This document shows positions 51,980 through 60,452 of a stretch of 64,000 nucleotides of DNA, in pieces. The stretch is from Aureliella helgolandensis. GTDB lineage: Bacteria; Planctomycetota; Planctomycetia; Pirellulales; Pirellulaceae. Positions within the stretch are counted from its first letter, which is position 1, and every line of letters begins with the position of its first letter. Location of the stretch: NCBI RefSeq assembly GCF_007752135.1, contig NZ_CP036298.1:2604001-2668000 (forward strand), in the 5' to 3' direction. Both the position numbers and the translations under genes were made by a program. The notes under the pieces are model-generated. The model had not been told where the DNA came from. It saw only the letters and a list, made by a program, of their open reading frames with translations, and did not search any database.

Positions 51980-52948
51980 ATGGATAGCGACAATTTATTG
52001 GATGAAGCCATTCCCAAACCACGCTCAAGCTGGCAGCGAGCCATCTGGCGCGGTTCGAGCATTATTGCCCCGCCACTGGTCACCCTATTGCTGCTGATCT
52101 GGATTGCCAGTGCGGTGGAGCAGTATGTACTGCTTCCCCTTGAATCGGGTGCCCGCACACTCCTGGTGTGGACAACTAGCGACGTCTTGCTGAGCCCTCC
52201 GGAGCCCTCGCAACTGGCCGTGGAGGATCAACCTGAAAAAGGGTTCGAGTATGGCGGCCTGGACTACGTGCAAGCCCCCCTGGGTGGTAAGTTCTTGCCA
52301 GAATATGTGGTGCAGTGGGTAAACCACCGCCTCGATATGCTGCCGATCGAAATGCAGAATCCAAGATCGGCTCAGAACTATTACCATGCCTACATCAAAC
52401 TCAGGTACATGCCGCGATGGTTTACCATTCCCCTACTACTGCTGGTACTCCTGAGCGTTCTGTATTTTGTGGGGCGATTTCTGGCTGCGGGAGTTGGCCG
52501 CTTTTTCGTCACTGCGTTTGAACGCATCATTCATCAGTTGCCCATCGTTCGCAATCTCTATTCGTCCGTCAAGCAAGTTACCGACTTCGTACTCAGCGAA
52601 CGGGAAATCGAGTTTACGCGAGTGGTCGCGGTCGAATACCCACGCGTAGGCATCTGGTCGCTAGGCTTTGTGACCAGCGACAGCCTGCCACAACTCAAAG
52701 ACGCCCTCAATGAGGAAATGGTCGCCATCTTCATTCCGACCTCTCCCATGCCGATGACAGGCTTCACTATCAATGTGCGCAAGCGAGACGTTGTGGATCT
52801 AGAGCTAACCATTGACCAGGCGATTCAATTCATTGTCAGCTGCGGCGTAGTATGCCCGCCCACTGCCGCAGCTCGTCTGCGGTCTGGTGGCCGTCCACTC
52901 CTGAAACAATCCTCTGGAACTCCCCCTGTTTCCAAACAGGAGGACTAG
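51980..52948 (+). CDS. DUF502 family membrane protein
   Basis: A 322-residue DUF502 protein. Two membrane helices: residues about 27-48 (SSIIAPPLVTLLLLIWIASAV) and about 150-175 (IPLLLLVLLSVLYFVGRFLA). A cytoplasmic C-terminal domain follows with the family blocks RIIHQLPIVRNLYSSVKQVTDF, EFTRVVAVEYPRVGIWSLGFVTSD and EEMVAIFIPTSPMPMTGFTINVRKRDVVDLELTIDQAIQFIVSCG. The function of the family is not known. A large insertion between the two helices (about 60-140) is longer than in most DUF502 proteins. The protein is probably an inner-membrane protein of its own operon. Confidence 0.92.
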   Translation: MDSDNLLDEAIPKPRSSWQRAIWRGSSIIAPPLVTLLLLIWIASAVEQYVLLPLESGARTLLVWTTSDVLLSPPEPSQLAVEDQPEKGFEYGGLDYVQAPLGGKFLPEYVVQWVNHRLDMLPIEMQNPRSAQNYYHAYIKLRYMPRWFTIPLLLLVLLSVLYFVGRFLAAGVGRFFVTAFERIIHQLPIVRNLYSSVKQVTDFVLSEREIEFTRVVAVEYPRVGIWSLGFVTSDSLPQLKDALNEEMVAIFIPTSPMPMTGFTINVRKRDVVDLELTIDQAIQFIVSCGVVCPPTAAARLRSGGRPLLKQSSGTPPVSKQED

Positions 52949-53116
52949 GACTTGTGTTAGAATCGAGCCCCTCAGAGCTAGCCTAGGGAAAGGCATCCCC
53001 CGGCGATGCGGTGCGTGCTGCCAAGCGTAGTGCACTGCCCCAATCATTGAGCTACAGCTCCATTTCCGGAGCGTTTCCCAATTACCTGCCCCTAATCAAC
53101 AGAGCCCACGTCCAAT

Positions 53117-54247
53117 ATGCACAGAATGTTAACCGCTATTGCACTAGCACTTGGAACTTGTTCCCTAACCCTAGCTGCCAAACCAACGGCCACGAGCTTT
53201 GGCAAAACCGAGTCGGGGAAGGATGTAGAACTGTACACATTGACCAACGACGCTGGCGCAATCGTCAAAGTCATGACGCATGGCGCCACGCTGGTGCAGC
53301 TCCAGGTACCCGATCGCGAGGGGCAAGTTGAGGACATCATCTTCGGTTTTGATGATGTGACGGGATACGAAAGTGCCGCCAATCAGTATTTCGGCTGCAC
53401 CGCAGGGCGCGTGGCGAATCGGATTGCCAAGGGAATGTTTACTCTGGATGGCAAAGATTACACCTTAGCTGTTAACAATGAGCCCAATGCGCTGCACGGT
53501 GGTGTAGAACGAAGTCTGGACAAAGTGGAATGGGCGGCTCAACCGTTTGAAAACGAACGCGGTCAAGGCGTCGCGTTCAGCTACAGTAGTCCCGATGGTG
53601 AAGAGGGCTATCCTGGCAAGCTCGACTTGGTCGTGACCTACGCGTTGGCCAAGGACAAAAATGCGTTGACGATTCGCTACACCGCCGAAACCGACGCAGC
53701 CACTCCCATCAATCTAACCAATCATGCTTACTTCAATTTGGCAGGGCAAGGCAGCCCCACGATTCTGGACCACCGCATTCGCATCAATGCAGACAGTTAC
53801 ACTCCAGTTGATGAGACGCTGATTCCCACAGGTGAGATCAAGTCGGTAGAAGGCTCTCCCTTTGACCTCCGCAAGCCAATCAAGATCGGCAAGCACATTG
53901 GCGAGCTCGTCGAGACGCCCGCCCTGGGGTACGACCACAATTTCGTACTCAACGCTCCCGAGGGAGACAAGAAACAACGCTTGGCTGCCGTTCTAACCGA
54001 CAAGCAGTCGGGACGCTCCCTGCGGATCATGACCACCGAACCGGGCATTCAATTCTACTCGGGAAACTTTCTGCGAGGCGACGTGGGTAAAGGGGGTGCT
54101 GTCTACGCTCACCAGAGTGCCTGCTGTCTAGAGACTCAGCATTTCCCCGATTCGATCCATCACCCCAACTTCCCCAATACGGTGCTTAAGCCGGGTGAAA
54201 AATTCCGTTCGGCCACCGTACTCATCTTCTCGACGGTCAAGGAGTAG
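53117..54247 (+). CDS. Aldose 1-epimerase (mutarotase), exported
   Basis: A 376-residue GalM-type protein with a signal peptide (MHRMLTAIALALGTCSLTLA). Mutarotases interconvert alpha and beta forms of aldoses. Family marks: VKVMTHGATLVQLQVPDREG, GFDDVTGYESAANQYFGCTAGRVANRI, NEPNALHGGVERSLDKVEW with the catalytic His, TPINLTNHAYFNLAG with the second His, DETLIPTGEIKSVEGSPFDLR, YDHNFVLN and late TTEPGIQFYSGN with the catalytic Glu-region. Export suggests it acts on sugars released outside the cytoplasm. A rhodanese gene follows six bases later, so they are probably co-transcribed. Confidence 0.93.
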   Translation: MHRMLTAIALALGTCSLTLAAKPTATSFGKTESGKDVELYTLTNDAGAIVKVMTHGATLVQLQVPDREGQVEDIIFGFDDVTGYESAANQYFGCTAGRVANRIAKGMFTLDGKDYTLAVNNEPNALHGGVERSLDKVEWAAQPFENERGQGVAFSYSSPDGEEGYPGKLDLVVTYALAKDKNALTIRYTAETDAATPINLTNHAYFNLAGQGSPTILDHRIRINADSYTPVDETLIPTGEIKSVEGSPFDLRKPIKIGKHIGELVETPALGYDHNFVLNAPEGDKKQRLAAVLTDKQSGRSLRIMTTEPGIQFYSGNFLRGDVGKGGAVYAHQSACCLETQHFPDSIHHPNFPNTVLKPGEKFRSATVLIFSTVKE

Positions 54248-54253
54248 TTAACC

Positions 54254-54589
54254 ATGACAGAGTCGACACCGATTGAAATCAGCGTCTCCGACGTACATCA
54301 GCAGTTGTCCGCCAATGACATCGTCCTGATCGATTGCCGCGAACCCGACGAATGGGACGCCGCACACATTGAAGGGGCGATACTGCTGCCGATGAGCCAA
54401 TGGCAACAGGCTGGGGAAAAGCTCGCAGAACTTTCCGGCAAGCCTGTCGTCGTCCATTGCCATCACGGCGGACGCAGCCTGCGTGTCACCCACTGGTTGC
54501 GCGAGAACGGATTCCCCGAAGCTCGCAATATGACTGGCGGTATCGACGCTTGGAGCCAGGAAATCGACCCTAGCGTCGCACGCTATTGA
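54254..54589 (+). CDS. Rhodanese-like domain protein
   Basis: A 111-residue single rhodanese domain. ISVSDVHQQLSANDIVLIDCREPDEWDAAHIEGAILLPM is the classic first half, and the active loop is VVVHCHHGGRSLRVTHWLRENG, with Cys in HCHHGGRS as catalytic residue. The final GGIDAWSQEIDP completes the fold. It moves sulfane sulfur between thiols. The start ATG is seven bases after the epimerase stop. Cytoplasmic, no signal peptide. A role with ThiS or other sulfur carriers is possible but not shown by position. Confidence 0.92.
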   Translation: MTESTPIEISVSDVHQQLSANDIVLIDCREPDEWDAAHIEGAILLPMSQWQQAGEKLAELSGKPVVVHCHHGGRSLRVTHWLRENGFPEARNMTGGIDAWSQEIDPSVARY

Positions 54590-54912
54590 CTTCCTCCAAG
54601 CATGGCCGAGGCGGGGAACTTGCGGTCAGAAAAGGGGGGAGGACGATGACTCGAGACGCTGTGCCGTACCCGCGGGAGGGCCTCCATCCGCTTTGGAGTA
54701 CGATCCGGTCCGATCTGGAGTAACGCACAGGCTGGAGAGTCCATGAACTTTCGCATCCCCAGCAACGCACGCGCACCCTCATGCACTTCGGTTGCCGTGC
54801 AGTACGATCACGTCTGCTACAATTATTGTTAGCTGGTGCAGCCACCTCGCATTCTTGCTGGTGTTGCCACGCGGCTGGAAATCAATTTTGCCTCTAACGG
54901 AGTACGATTCGC
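54590..54912. other. Intergenic region, 323 bp
   Basis: No coding frame convincing. Near 54818 a TACAAT box could serve as the -10 of a promoter for the next gene, but I see no -35 at the right distance. No repeat or RNA recognised. Confidence 0.35.
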
Positions 54913-55629
54913 ATGTTTGCTGGTATCACCTTCCCCCGCCTGTTGCTCATCGGGTGCATCATCGCCAGTAGCCACACCGCCCGCGCCTTCGATGAGACGC
55001 CGACGACCTCTCCTCAGATCGAAGCCGCAGATGAGCAATCACTAGGCATGCCGTTGGTATTTAGCGAAGATTTTGAGCATGGATCCGATCGCTGGGAGAC
55101 CACCGACGCGACAGCTTGGACACTCAACGAATACAAGCCAGGCAACCATTCCTTCGGCCTGAATCGTCGTCAGAGCAATTACGAACCCAAGGTGCGTAGC
55201 CCTTACAATATTGCGTTGATCAAGGATATTGAGCTGGAGGATGTGGTACTGATCTATGACGTTCGAAGCACTAAGGACACTGGAAATCACCGAGATTGCT
55301 GTACGTTTTTCTGTCATCAAGATGCGGAACATTTCTATTACGTCCACATGGGCGCCAAACCGGACCCGGCCAGCGGGCAGATCATGATTGTGAACGCGGA
55401 GCCGCGCCGCCCTTTAACGGAAAACAAGAAGCTCGTCGCTTGGGATGACCAGTGGCATACAATTAAGCTTGTTCGCAAGAGTGCAGAAGGAACCATCGAG
55501 ATCTACTTTGATGACATGGAAACACCGCACATGAAAGCTACCGATACAACTTTTGGCAAAGGACGCATTGGCATCGGTTCGTTCGATGACATGAACGAGT
55601 TCGACAACATTCGTCTTTATGGTCAGTGA
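54913..55629 (+). CDS. Secreted protein with jelly-roll/LamG-like domain
   Basis: A 238-residue protein with a signal peptide (residues 1-26, MFAGITFPRLLLIGCIIASS). The mature part has FSEDFEHGSDRWETTDATAW, FGLNRRQSNYEPKVRSPYNI, ELEDVVLIYDVRSTKDTG, FFCHQDAEHFYYVHMG and KGRIGIGSFDDMNEFDNIRLYG, which together look like the concanavalin-like DUF1080 / 3-keto-disaccharide hydrolase group common in planctomycetes. The enzymatic activity is unproven; such domains also only bind sugars. Its stop overlaps by one base the start of the DUF58 gene (TGATG), although the two products have no obvious link. Confidence 0.75.
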   Translation: MFAGITFPRLLLIGCIIASSHTARAFDETPTTSPQIEAADEQSLGMPLVFSEDFEHGSDRWETTDATAWTLNEYKPGNHSFGLNRRQSNYEPKVRSPYNIALIKDIELEDVVLIYDVRSTKDTGNHRDCCTFFCHQDAEHFYYVHMGAKPDPASGQIMIVNAEPRRPLTENKKLVAWDDQWHTIKLVRKSAEGTIEIYFDDMETPHMKATDTTFGKGRIGIGSFDDMNEFDNIRLYGQ

Positions 55630-56954
55630 TGCGAACCCTAGTTGGGCTCGCACTTCTGTTGATCGTTGGTCTGCTGTTTGGGGCCAGCTTGCTGGTTTAC
55701 GCGGCCTACGTCATGTTCGCCGTATTTTGGATTAGCCGCTACCTGACGCAACGCTGGACTCAAGCACTCGTAGCAACCCGGACCGTATCCGCTCAGCAAA
55801 TTGATGTGGAGCAAACGATCTCGGTTCAGCTCCGAATCGATAACCGCGATTCTTGGTCGGTATTTTGGGTACTGCTGGAGGAGATTCTACCAGCGGCAGC
55901 ACTGCTGGGTCCGCCACCGGCGCTGAAAGTCGAAGGCAGCCCACTCCGCCTGTCGAATGTGCCCGCGCATAGCAGCCGTGTCATGTCCTACCGCATTCAA
56001 GGCTTGCGGCGAGGCTACTTCCCCATTGGACCGGCAGTTGCAGAGACGGGAGATTTGCTCGGCTTGCACCGTCGCTTCCGGACATTGGCTGAGCCCTTTT
56101 ACCTGCTGGTGCTCCCCAAGTTGATCCCCTTGGATGGCTATGACGTTGCCTCTCGACGCCCTGTCGGGGAAGTGAAGGTTAGCTATCGATTGCTAGAGGA
56201 CTCGACCATGATATCGGGGATTCGCAAGTACCAGACAGGAGATCCTCTCCGCAGTATTCATTGGCGGGCTACCGCTCGCACCGGACAACTGCAGTCCAAG
56301 CAGTATCAGCCCACCAGCGTGGCCGGCGCTAACCTTGTGCTGGACATGCACGTTGAATCGAATCCAGACCACCATGAGCCCGTGCGCACTGATTTAGCGG
56401 TGACGGCTGCGGCCTCCATTTGCCATACACTGCTCCAAGTGCAGCAGCAATTCGGAGTCGTCTCCAATGGACGCGATGCAGTCGATCGCCTAGCACAGCG
56501 TACCCCCTTACTCAAATCCCAGTCCCAGGAGTTCGAAAGTATTGCTGCTGCCCGCAGCAGTGTGGTGATGCGACGCAAGAGCGAGAGGCTGCGTCCAGTA
56601 GTCCTGCCCGCCGCTCGTGGGCCAGAGCACTTTACGCAATGCCACCAAACACTCGCTCGGCTTGAGCGGACCGACGGACTGCCCCTGGAAGATTTGCTGA
56701 TCGAAACCCAGAGTCGTCTGGCGCGTGACGCAACCGTGTTTGTCATACTGCAGGAAGTTACCGAAACGGCTGCCCTCGCTTTAGGATTGCTCGTTCGGCA
56801 GGGCTATTCCGTGGCAGCCATCGTGAACAACTACGAGAATGATGCTTTTGAAATTGCCTTATCGCGATTGCTCGCCCAACGCATTGCGGTCTACCATTTA
56901 CTCAACGAAGAATCCATTCCATCGATTTGCAAAGATTTGGTGTTGCGGTACTAG
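55629..56954 (+). CDS. DUF58 family membrane protein
   Basis: A 441-residue DUF58 protein, starting at ATG 55629, which overlaps the preceding stop (TGATG), so translation may be coupled. Two N-terminal membrane helices (about 2-35) are followed by a beta-rich part (VEQTISVQLRIDNRDSW) and the DUF58 signature: GEVKVSYRLLEDSTMISGIRKYQTGDPLRSIHWRATARTGQLQSKQY, where the YQTGDPLRSIHWRATAR block is the hallmark. The C-terminal half has a VWA-like fold (ANLVLDMHVE). In many bacteria DUF58 is next to moxR, a transglutaminase and DUF4129; here the DUF4129-like gene follows, but no moxR is beside it. The function is thought to concern cell envelope or protein assembly. Confidence 0.9.
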   Translation: MRTLVGLALLLIVGLLFGASLLVYAAYVMFAVFWISRYLTQRWTQALVATRTVSAQQIDVEQTISVQLRIDNRDSWSVFWVLLEEILPAAALLGPPPALKVEGSPLRLSNVPAHSSRVMSYRIQGLRRGYFPIGPAVAETGDLLGLHRRFRTLAEPFYLLVLPKLIPLDGYDVASRRPVGEVKVSYRLLEDSTMISGIRKYQTGDPLRSIHWRATARTGQLQSKQYQPTSVAGANLVLDMHVESNPDHHEPVRTDLAVTAAASICHTLLQVQQQFGVVSNGRDAVDRLAQRTPLLKSQSQEFESIAAARSSVVMRRKSERLRPVVLPAARGPEHFTQCHQTLARLERTDGLPLEDLLIETQSRLARDATVFVILQEVTETAALALGLLVRQGYSVAAIVNNYENDAFEIALSRLLAQRIAVYHLLNEESIPSICKDLVLRY

Positions 56955-56957
56955 CAG

Positions 56958-58919
56958 ATGACAACAAGTCGCAAAACAATAGAAAAACAGCACCCCACTG
57001 CGATTGACGCCTGCGTCGTAGCCTTGGCTCCCGCGTTGATTATTGGCATGATTGCCTGCCTCGCATTCTTCCTGGTCATCGCCTTCTATCGAGGTGCTTA
57101 CGATATCCGGCTGATGTACCTTCTGGGGTTGTTCACGGTGGCGACGGTGTTGATCGCCCGCATCGCGATCGAAAGTGGTCGGCGATATGCCTTTCTGTTT
57201 AGTGCTCCACTCGCCCTGGTTGCCAGCTTGGCCATCTTTCGCTTTGTGCACGTGAGCGGCCCATTGGCTCCCATCGGATGGCTACTCAACCTCGGCTTGC
57301 TGGCCCTGGTGTGGTACTTGGCCGACCGCATCACCTTCGACTGCACTCTGGTCGATGATCGCGACGCAAGTCAGCAAGAAGGTCTGCTACAGTCGCTGGG
57401 AATGCTCCGCAAAGATCCGGCTCAGCGTACGACCAGCGTGAATCTCCCTGCCCCTAGCAACGCCCTATCCACCGCTACGGCCAGCAAGTCCAAATCGAAG
57501 CGCCGCAAGCACAATCCGGGAGTCTGGGTGCTCTATTTCGCATTGCTCGCCTTTCCCTTATTTGGCATTGGCCAGCTAGCCATCCCCGAAGCGGGGCCGC
57601 GACAGGCCGCTTTCTATTTCCTGGTGGGCTACTTGGGCTGTGCACTATGCCTGTTGGTCACCACTTCGTTTCTGGGTATGCGACGATATCTTCGGCAAAA
57701 GGGAGTGGAAATGCCCGCCGCAATGAACGCCAATTGGTTGGGTGCGGGCTTCCTGGGGATTGCGACGATTCTGGCAGTCGCCTCGCTTTTACCACTGCCG
57801 GGCTACTCGTTAGGCCTGGTCGGATGGCCGCTGCACTTCACGTCGGCAGAGAACCTGCAAACCAATCGCTGGGGATGGGGAAAAGAGGGACAGACTAAGG
57901 ATTCGCAAACCGAACAGAATGCCCAAACAACCGGGCAAGATGGACCACCCACCGGCTCTGCGGATCCCGAGGGGAAAGGAAATCCGGAGGCTAGCGACCA
58001 AGCCAGTCAAGATTCCCCCAAGCAAGCGGGGGAGTCCAGTGACCAATCCTCATCCCCCTCAGAGCCCAGCTCAAGCTCAAGCTCCTCCGACTCTCCACCG
58101 CCGTCCGCCTCCGACACGCAACCGTCAGCGGCTGAGAAGTCTTCCAACACTCAAAATCCTCGCGAACAATCCTCATCACCGGACAAATCTCCCACCCAGG
58201 CAACAAACGACGGCGATGCGCCGTCGGACGACCGGGCTGCCCGTGACTCCAACTCTCCAGCGGAACCGCAAGACTCCGCCTCTCAAGAAACTCCCAACTC
58301 TCCCCAGACCGATGCACCGCAAGAGACCTCTCGGACTCCCGATCAACACACCGGTTCTTCTTCACCCCTGTCGTGGCCCGACTGGATGGGCCTCGATCCA
58401 AATCTTTTCAAATGGATTGCGATCGCCATACTTGCGGCGCTCATCCTACTCTATCTGATTACGCATCCAGGAGAATTGCGTAAGCTTTGGCAAGAAATAC
58501 TAAGACTCTGGGGCAGTCTATTCGGAAGGGGCGACCGAGCCTTCCCTGCCGACGAAGATCCTCAAGTCGAAAAAAACTTCAAGCCCCGCACTCCACCGCG
58601 TCCGTTTGCAACCTACGTTGATCCCTTTTCGACTTCAAGTCAAAGGCTGTCGCCTGCACAGATCGTCACGCATTCGTTCGCAGCCTTGGAAGCTTGGGGA
58701 GCCGAGCATGGCATGCGGCGTCAAGAGGAACAAACGGCTGCCGAGTTCGCCCGTATTCTGAGTCGTCGAGCAGCCAGCCTAGGAGACTCCCCCGTCCAAG
58801 CCGCTCAATTTCTAGACCGTCTGATGTTCGCCGATTGGCAACCCCAAATCGGTGAAGTTCAGCCGTTGAAAGACTTGTGGGTAAAGCTTAGGAAAGGCAT
58901 GCCGCCGCCACAGGAATGA
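56958..58919 (+). CDS. Multi-spanning membrane protein with C-terminal DUF4129 domain
   Basis: A 653-residue protein. Four membrane helices lie at the N-terminus (LIIGMIACLAFFLVIAFY, LYLLGLFTVATVLIARIAI, YAFLFSAPLALVASLAIF, IGWLLNLGLLALVWYLA), then three more around residues 190-290. A long Ser/Pro/Gln/Asp-rich disordered stretch (about 310-465) follows. One membrane helix (WIAIAILAALILLYLI) precedes the cytoplasmic DUF4129 domain (FATYVDPFSTSSQRLSPAQIVTHSFAALEAWGAEHGMRR, EQTAAEFARILSRRAASLG). DUF4129 is the end piece of many transglutaminase proteins; here no transglutaminase core is present. It starts three bases after the DUF58 stop, so the two are an operon. Confidence 0.85.
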   Translation: MTTSRKTIEKQHPTAIDACVVALAPALIIGMIACLAFFLVIAFYRGAYDIRLMYLLGLFTVATVLIARIAIESGRRYAFLFSAPLALVASLAIFRFVHVSGPLAPIGWLLNLGLLALVWYLADRITFDCTLVDDRDASQQEGLLQSLGMLRKDPAQRTTSVNLPAPSNALSTATASKSKSKRRKHNPGVWVLYFALLAFPLFGIGQLAIPEAGPRQAAFYFLVGYLGCALCLLVTTSFLGMRRYLRQKGVEMPAAMNANWLGAGFLGIATILAVASLLPLPGYSLGLVGWPLHFTSAENLQTNRWGWGKEGQTKDSQTEQNAQTTGQDGPPTGSADPEGKGNPEASDQASQDSPKQAGESSDQSSSPSEPSSSSSSSDSPPPSASDTQPSAAEKSSNTQNPREQSSSPDKSPTQATNDGDAPSDDRAARDSNSPAEPQDSASQETPNSPQTDAPQETSRTPDQHTGSSSPLSWPDWMGLDPNLFKWIAIAILAALILLYLITHPGELRKLWQEILRLWGSLFGRGDRAFPADEDPQVEKNFKPRTPPRPFATYVDPFSTSSQRLSPAQIVTHSFAALEAWGAEHGMRRQEEQTAAEFARILSRRAASLGDSPVQAAQFLDRLMFADWQPQIGEVQPLKDLWVKLRKGMPPPQE

Positions 58920-59016
58920 CTGTAAGTCGGAATCACGGTGCTCTCTAGCGTGGCACTGGCTCGCCAGTGTTTTCAATACTTAACAGCTTGACCGTGCATG
59001 CTAAGCGAACATCAAC

Positions 59017-59105
59017 GTAACCGTTCACGGTTGTCTGCAACTTAAGCTCAAACCTGAAGCAACGGATGAAGCTGTAAGTGGACAAGGAAGGTCGTGAACG
59101 GTTAC
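59017..59105. repeat. Palindrome-ended element, copy 1 (89 bp)
   Basis: The best preserved copy: GTAACCGTTCACG at 59017-59029 and its complement CGTGAACGGTTAC at 59093-59105. Inside: TTGTCTGCAACTTAAG, ACCTGAAGCAACGG and AAGGAAGGT. Copies 2-5 follow the same order with variants. Confidence 0.8.
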
Positions 59106-59352
59106 TTTTTCTTTTCGCGTATTTGGCGTCTTTCGCGGTTATCTATCCTGGGACTGGGAAGGTTCAGAGGGGGGGCGAGTGATATTGTCTGTGCAAGTTT
59201 CGATTTGCTTGAGCTTGCTTGTGGGAGTGTTGGTCAGGCGTGGTGTGTCCGGCTGGCCAGCTGGAGAGCAGATTGACAACCGCGAATTAAACGAAAGAAG
59301 CGAATGGAGGAGGCTGGAAGTGAGGCCAGAGTTTGGTCTCGCGTCTTACCTT

Positions 59353-59441
59353 GTAACCGTTCACGGTTGTCTGCAACTTAAGATCGAACCTGAAGCAACG
59401 GTTGAAGCTGCCTGGTGGATGAGGAAGGTCGCGAACGACCG
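59353..59441. repeat. Palindrome-ended element, copy 2
   Basis: Left end GTAACCGTTCACG intact; right end degenerate (CGCGAACGACC). Same inner boxes as copy 1, with GCCTGGTGGATG inserted before AGGAAGGTC. Confidence 0.7.
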
Positions 59442-59619
59442 ACTAAATGCTTCGCGGCGGTGAGCTTGCTTAGTATTACTCCGCGCTGTTGAGCTTGGCT
59501 CGGGGCGAGTCGGGTGCAGCAGAGAATGTATTTGGCAGCAAGATGTTGGCAGGAAGATAGCCAGAGCAATTCATCTTCCTGCCCCCATCTTCCTGTCAAA
59601 ACGTCCGCCTGGATGCTTT

Positions 59620-59711
59620 GAAACCGTTCGCCGTTGTTGTCAACGACTTAAACTCCAACCTGAAGCAACGGTTGAAATTGTAAGTGGATAAGGAAGGTCG
59701 TGAACAGTTAC
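59620..59711. repeat. Palindrome-ended element, copy 3
   Basis: Left end GAAACCGTTCGCCGTT variant; right end CGTGAACAGTTAC with one mismatch. Inner box CAACGACTTAAACTCCAACC, then CTGAAGCAACGGTTGAAATT. Confidence 0.7.
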
Positions 59712-59958
59712 TTTTTCTTTTCGCATATTTGGCTTCTTTCGCGGTTATCTATCCTGGGACTAGGGAAGTTCAGGGGGGGGCGAATGACATTTGTCTGCGC
59801 AAGTTTTGATTTGCTTGAGCTTGCTTGTGGGAGTGTTGGTCAGGCGTAGTGTGACCGGCTGGCCAACAGGACAGCCGATTAACAACCGCGAAATACACGA
59901 AAGAAGCGAAAGGAGGGGGCTGGAAGTGAGGCCAGAGTTTGGTCTCGCGTCTTACCTT

Positions 59959-60047
59959 GTAACCGTTCACGGTTGTCTGCAACTTAAGATCGAACCTGAA
60001 GCAATGGTTGAAGCTGCCTGGTGGATGAGGAAGGTCGCGAACGACCG
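59959..60047. repeat. Palindrome-ended element, copy 4
   Basis: Like copy 2: left end GTAACCGTTCACG intact and right end degenerate. Lies in the second tandem unit at the equivalent place to copy 2. Confidence 0.7.
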
Positions 60048-60211
60048 ACTAAATGCTTCGCAGCGGTGAGCTTGCTTAGTATTACTCCGCGCTGTTGAGC
60101 TTGGCTCGGGGCGAGTCGGGTGCAGCAGAGAATGTTGTTGGCAGGAAAATAGCCAGAGCAATTCATCTTCCTGCCCCCATCTTCATGTCAAAACGTCCGC
60201 CTGGATGCTTC

Positions 60212-60303
60212 GAAACCGTTCGCCGTTGTTGTCAACGACTTAAACTCCAACCTGAAGCAACGGTTGAAATTGTAAGTGGATAAGGAAGGTCGTGAACGGT
60301 TAC
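60212..60303. repeat. Palindrome-ended element, copy 5
   Basis: Like copy 3 but with the right end CGTGAACGGTTAC intact (60291-60303). It closes the tandem array. Confidence 0.75.
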
Positions 60304-60452
60304 ACATCCACCAAGGGCCAATGGCATTGCTCCCCCAAGAGCACTTCGATCTCAAGAGATCAGCTGCTCCTCATGCTAGCTCATAACGCGCTAGCTCACA
60401 ACGCGACCTAAACATGGGCTGAGCCCCGCGCCAAATAGGCTCCCCACACGAC

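Larger units (their letters stand above)
58920..60452. other. Repeat-rich non-coding region, 1,533 bp
   Basis: No gene. It contains a tandem duplication, units about 59097-59702 and 59703-60294, with a partial third copy of the joining segment before them. Five palindrome-ended elements (listed separately) define the joints. The frame of about 93 codons open in both units reflects the duplication and is not called. Confidence 0.75.

Noticed and set aside
52925-52940. Perfect 7-bp hairpin CCTGTTT-CC-AAACAGG at the end of the DUF502 gene
   Set aside because: It lies inside the coding sequence, the loop is only two bases and no T-run follows, so I do not call a terminator.
59179-60069. Two similar open frames of about 93 codons (59179-59463 and 59791-60069)
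   Set aside because: They are the same sequence in the two tandem units and begin inside the repeated joint. Low-quality starts and no recognisable domain; their conservation follows from duplication, not coding. A test of synonymous bias between copies would settle it.
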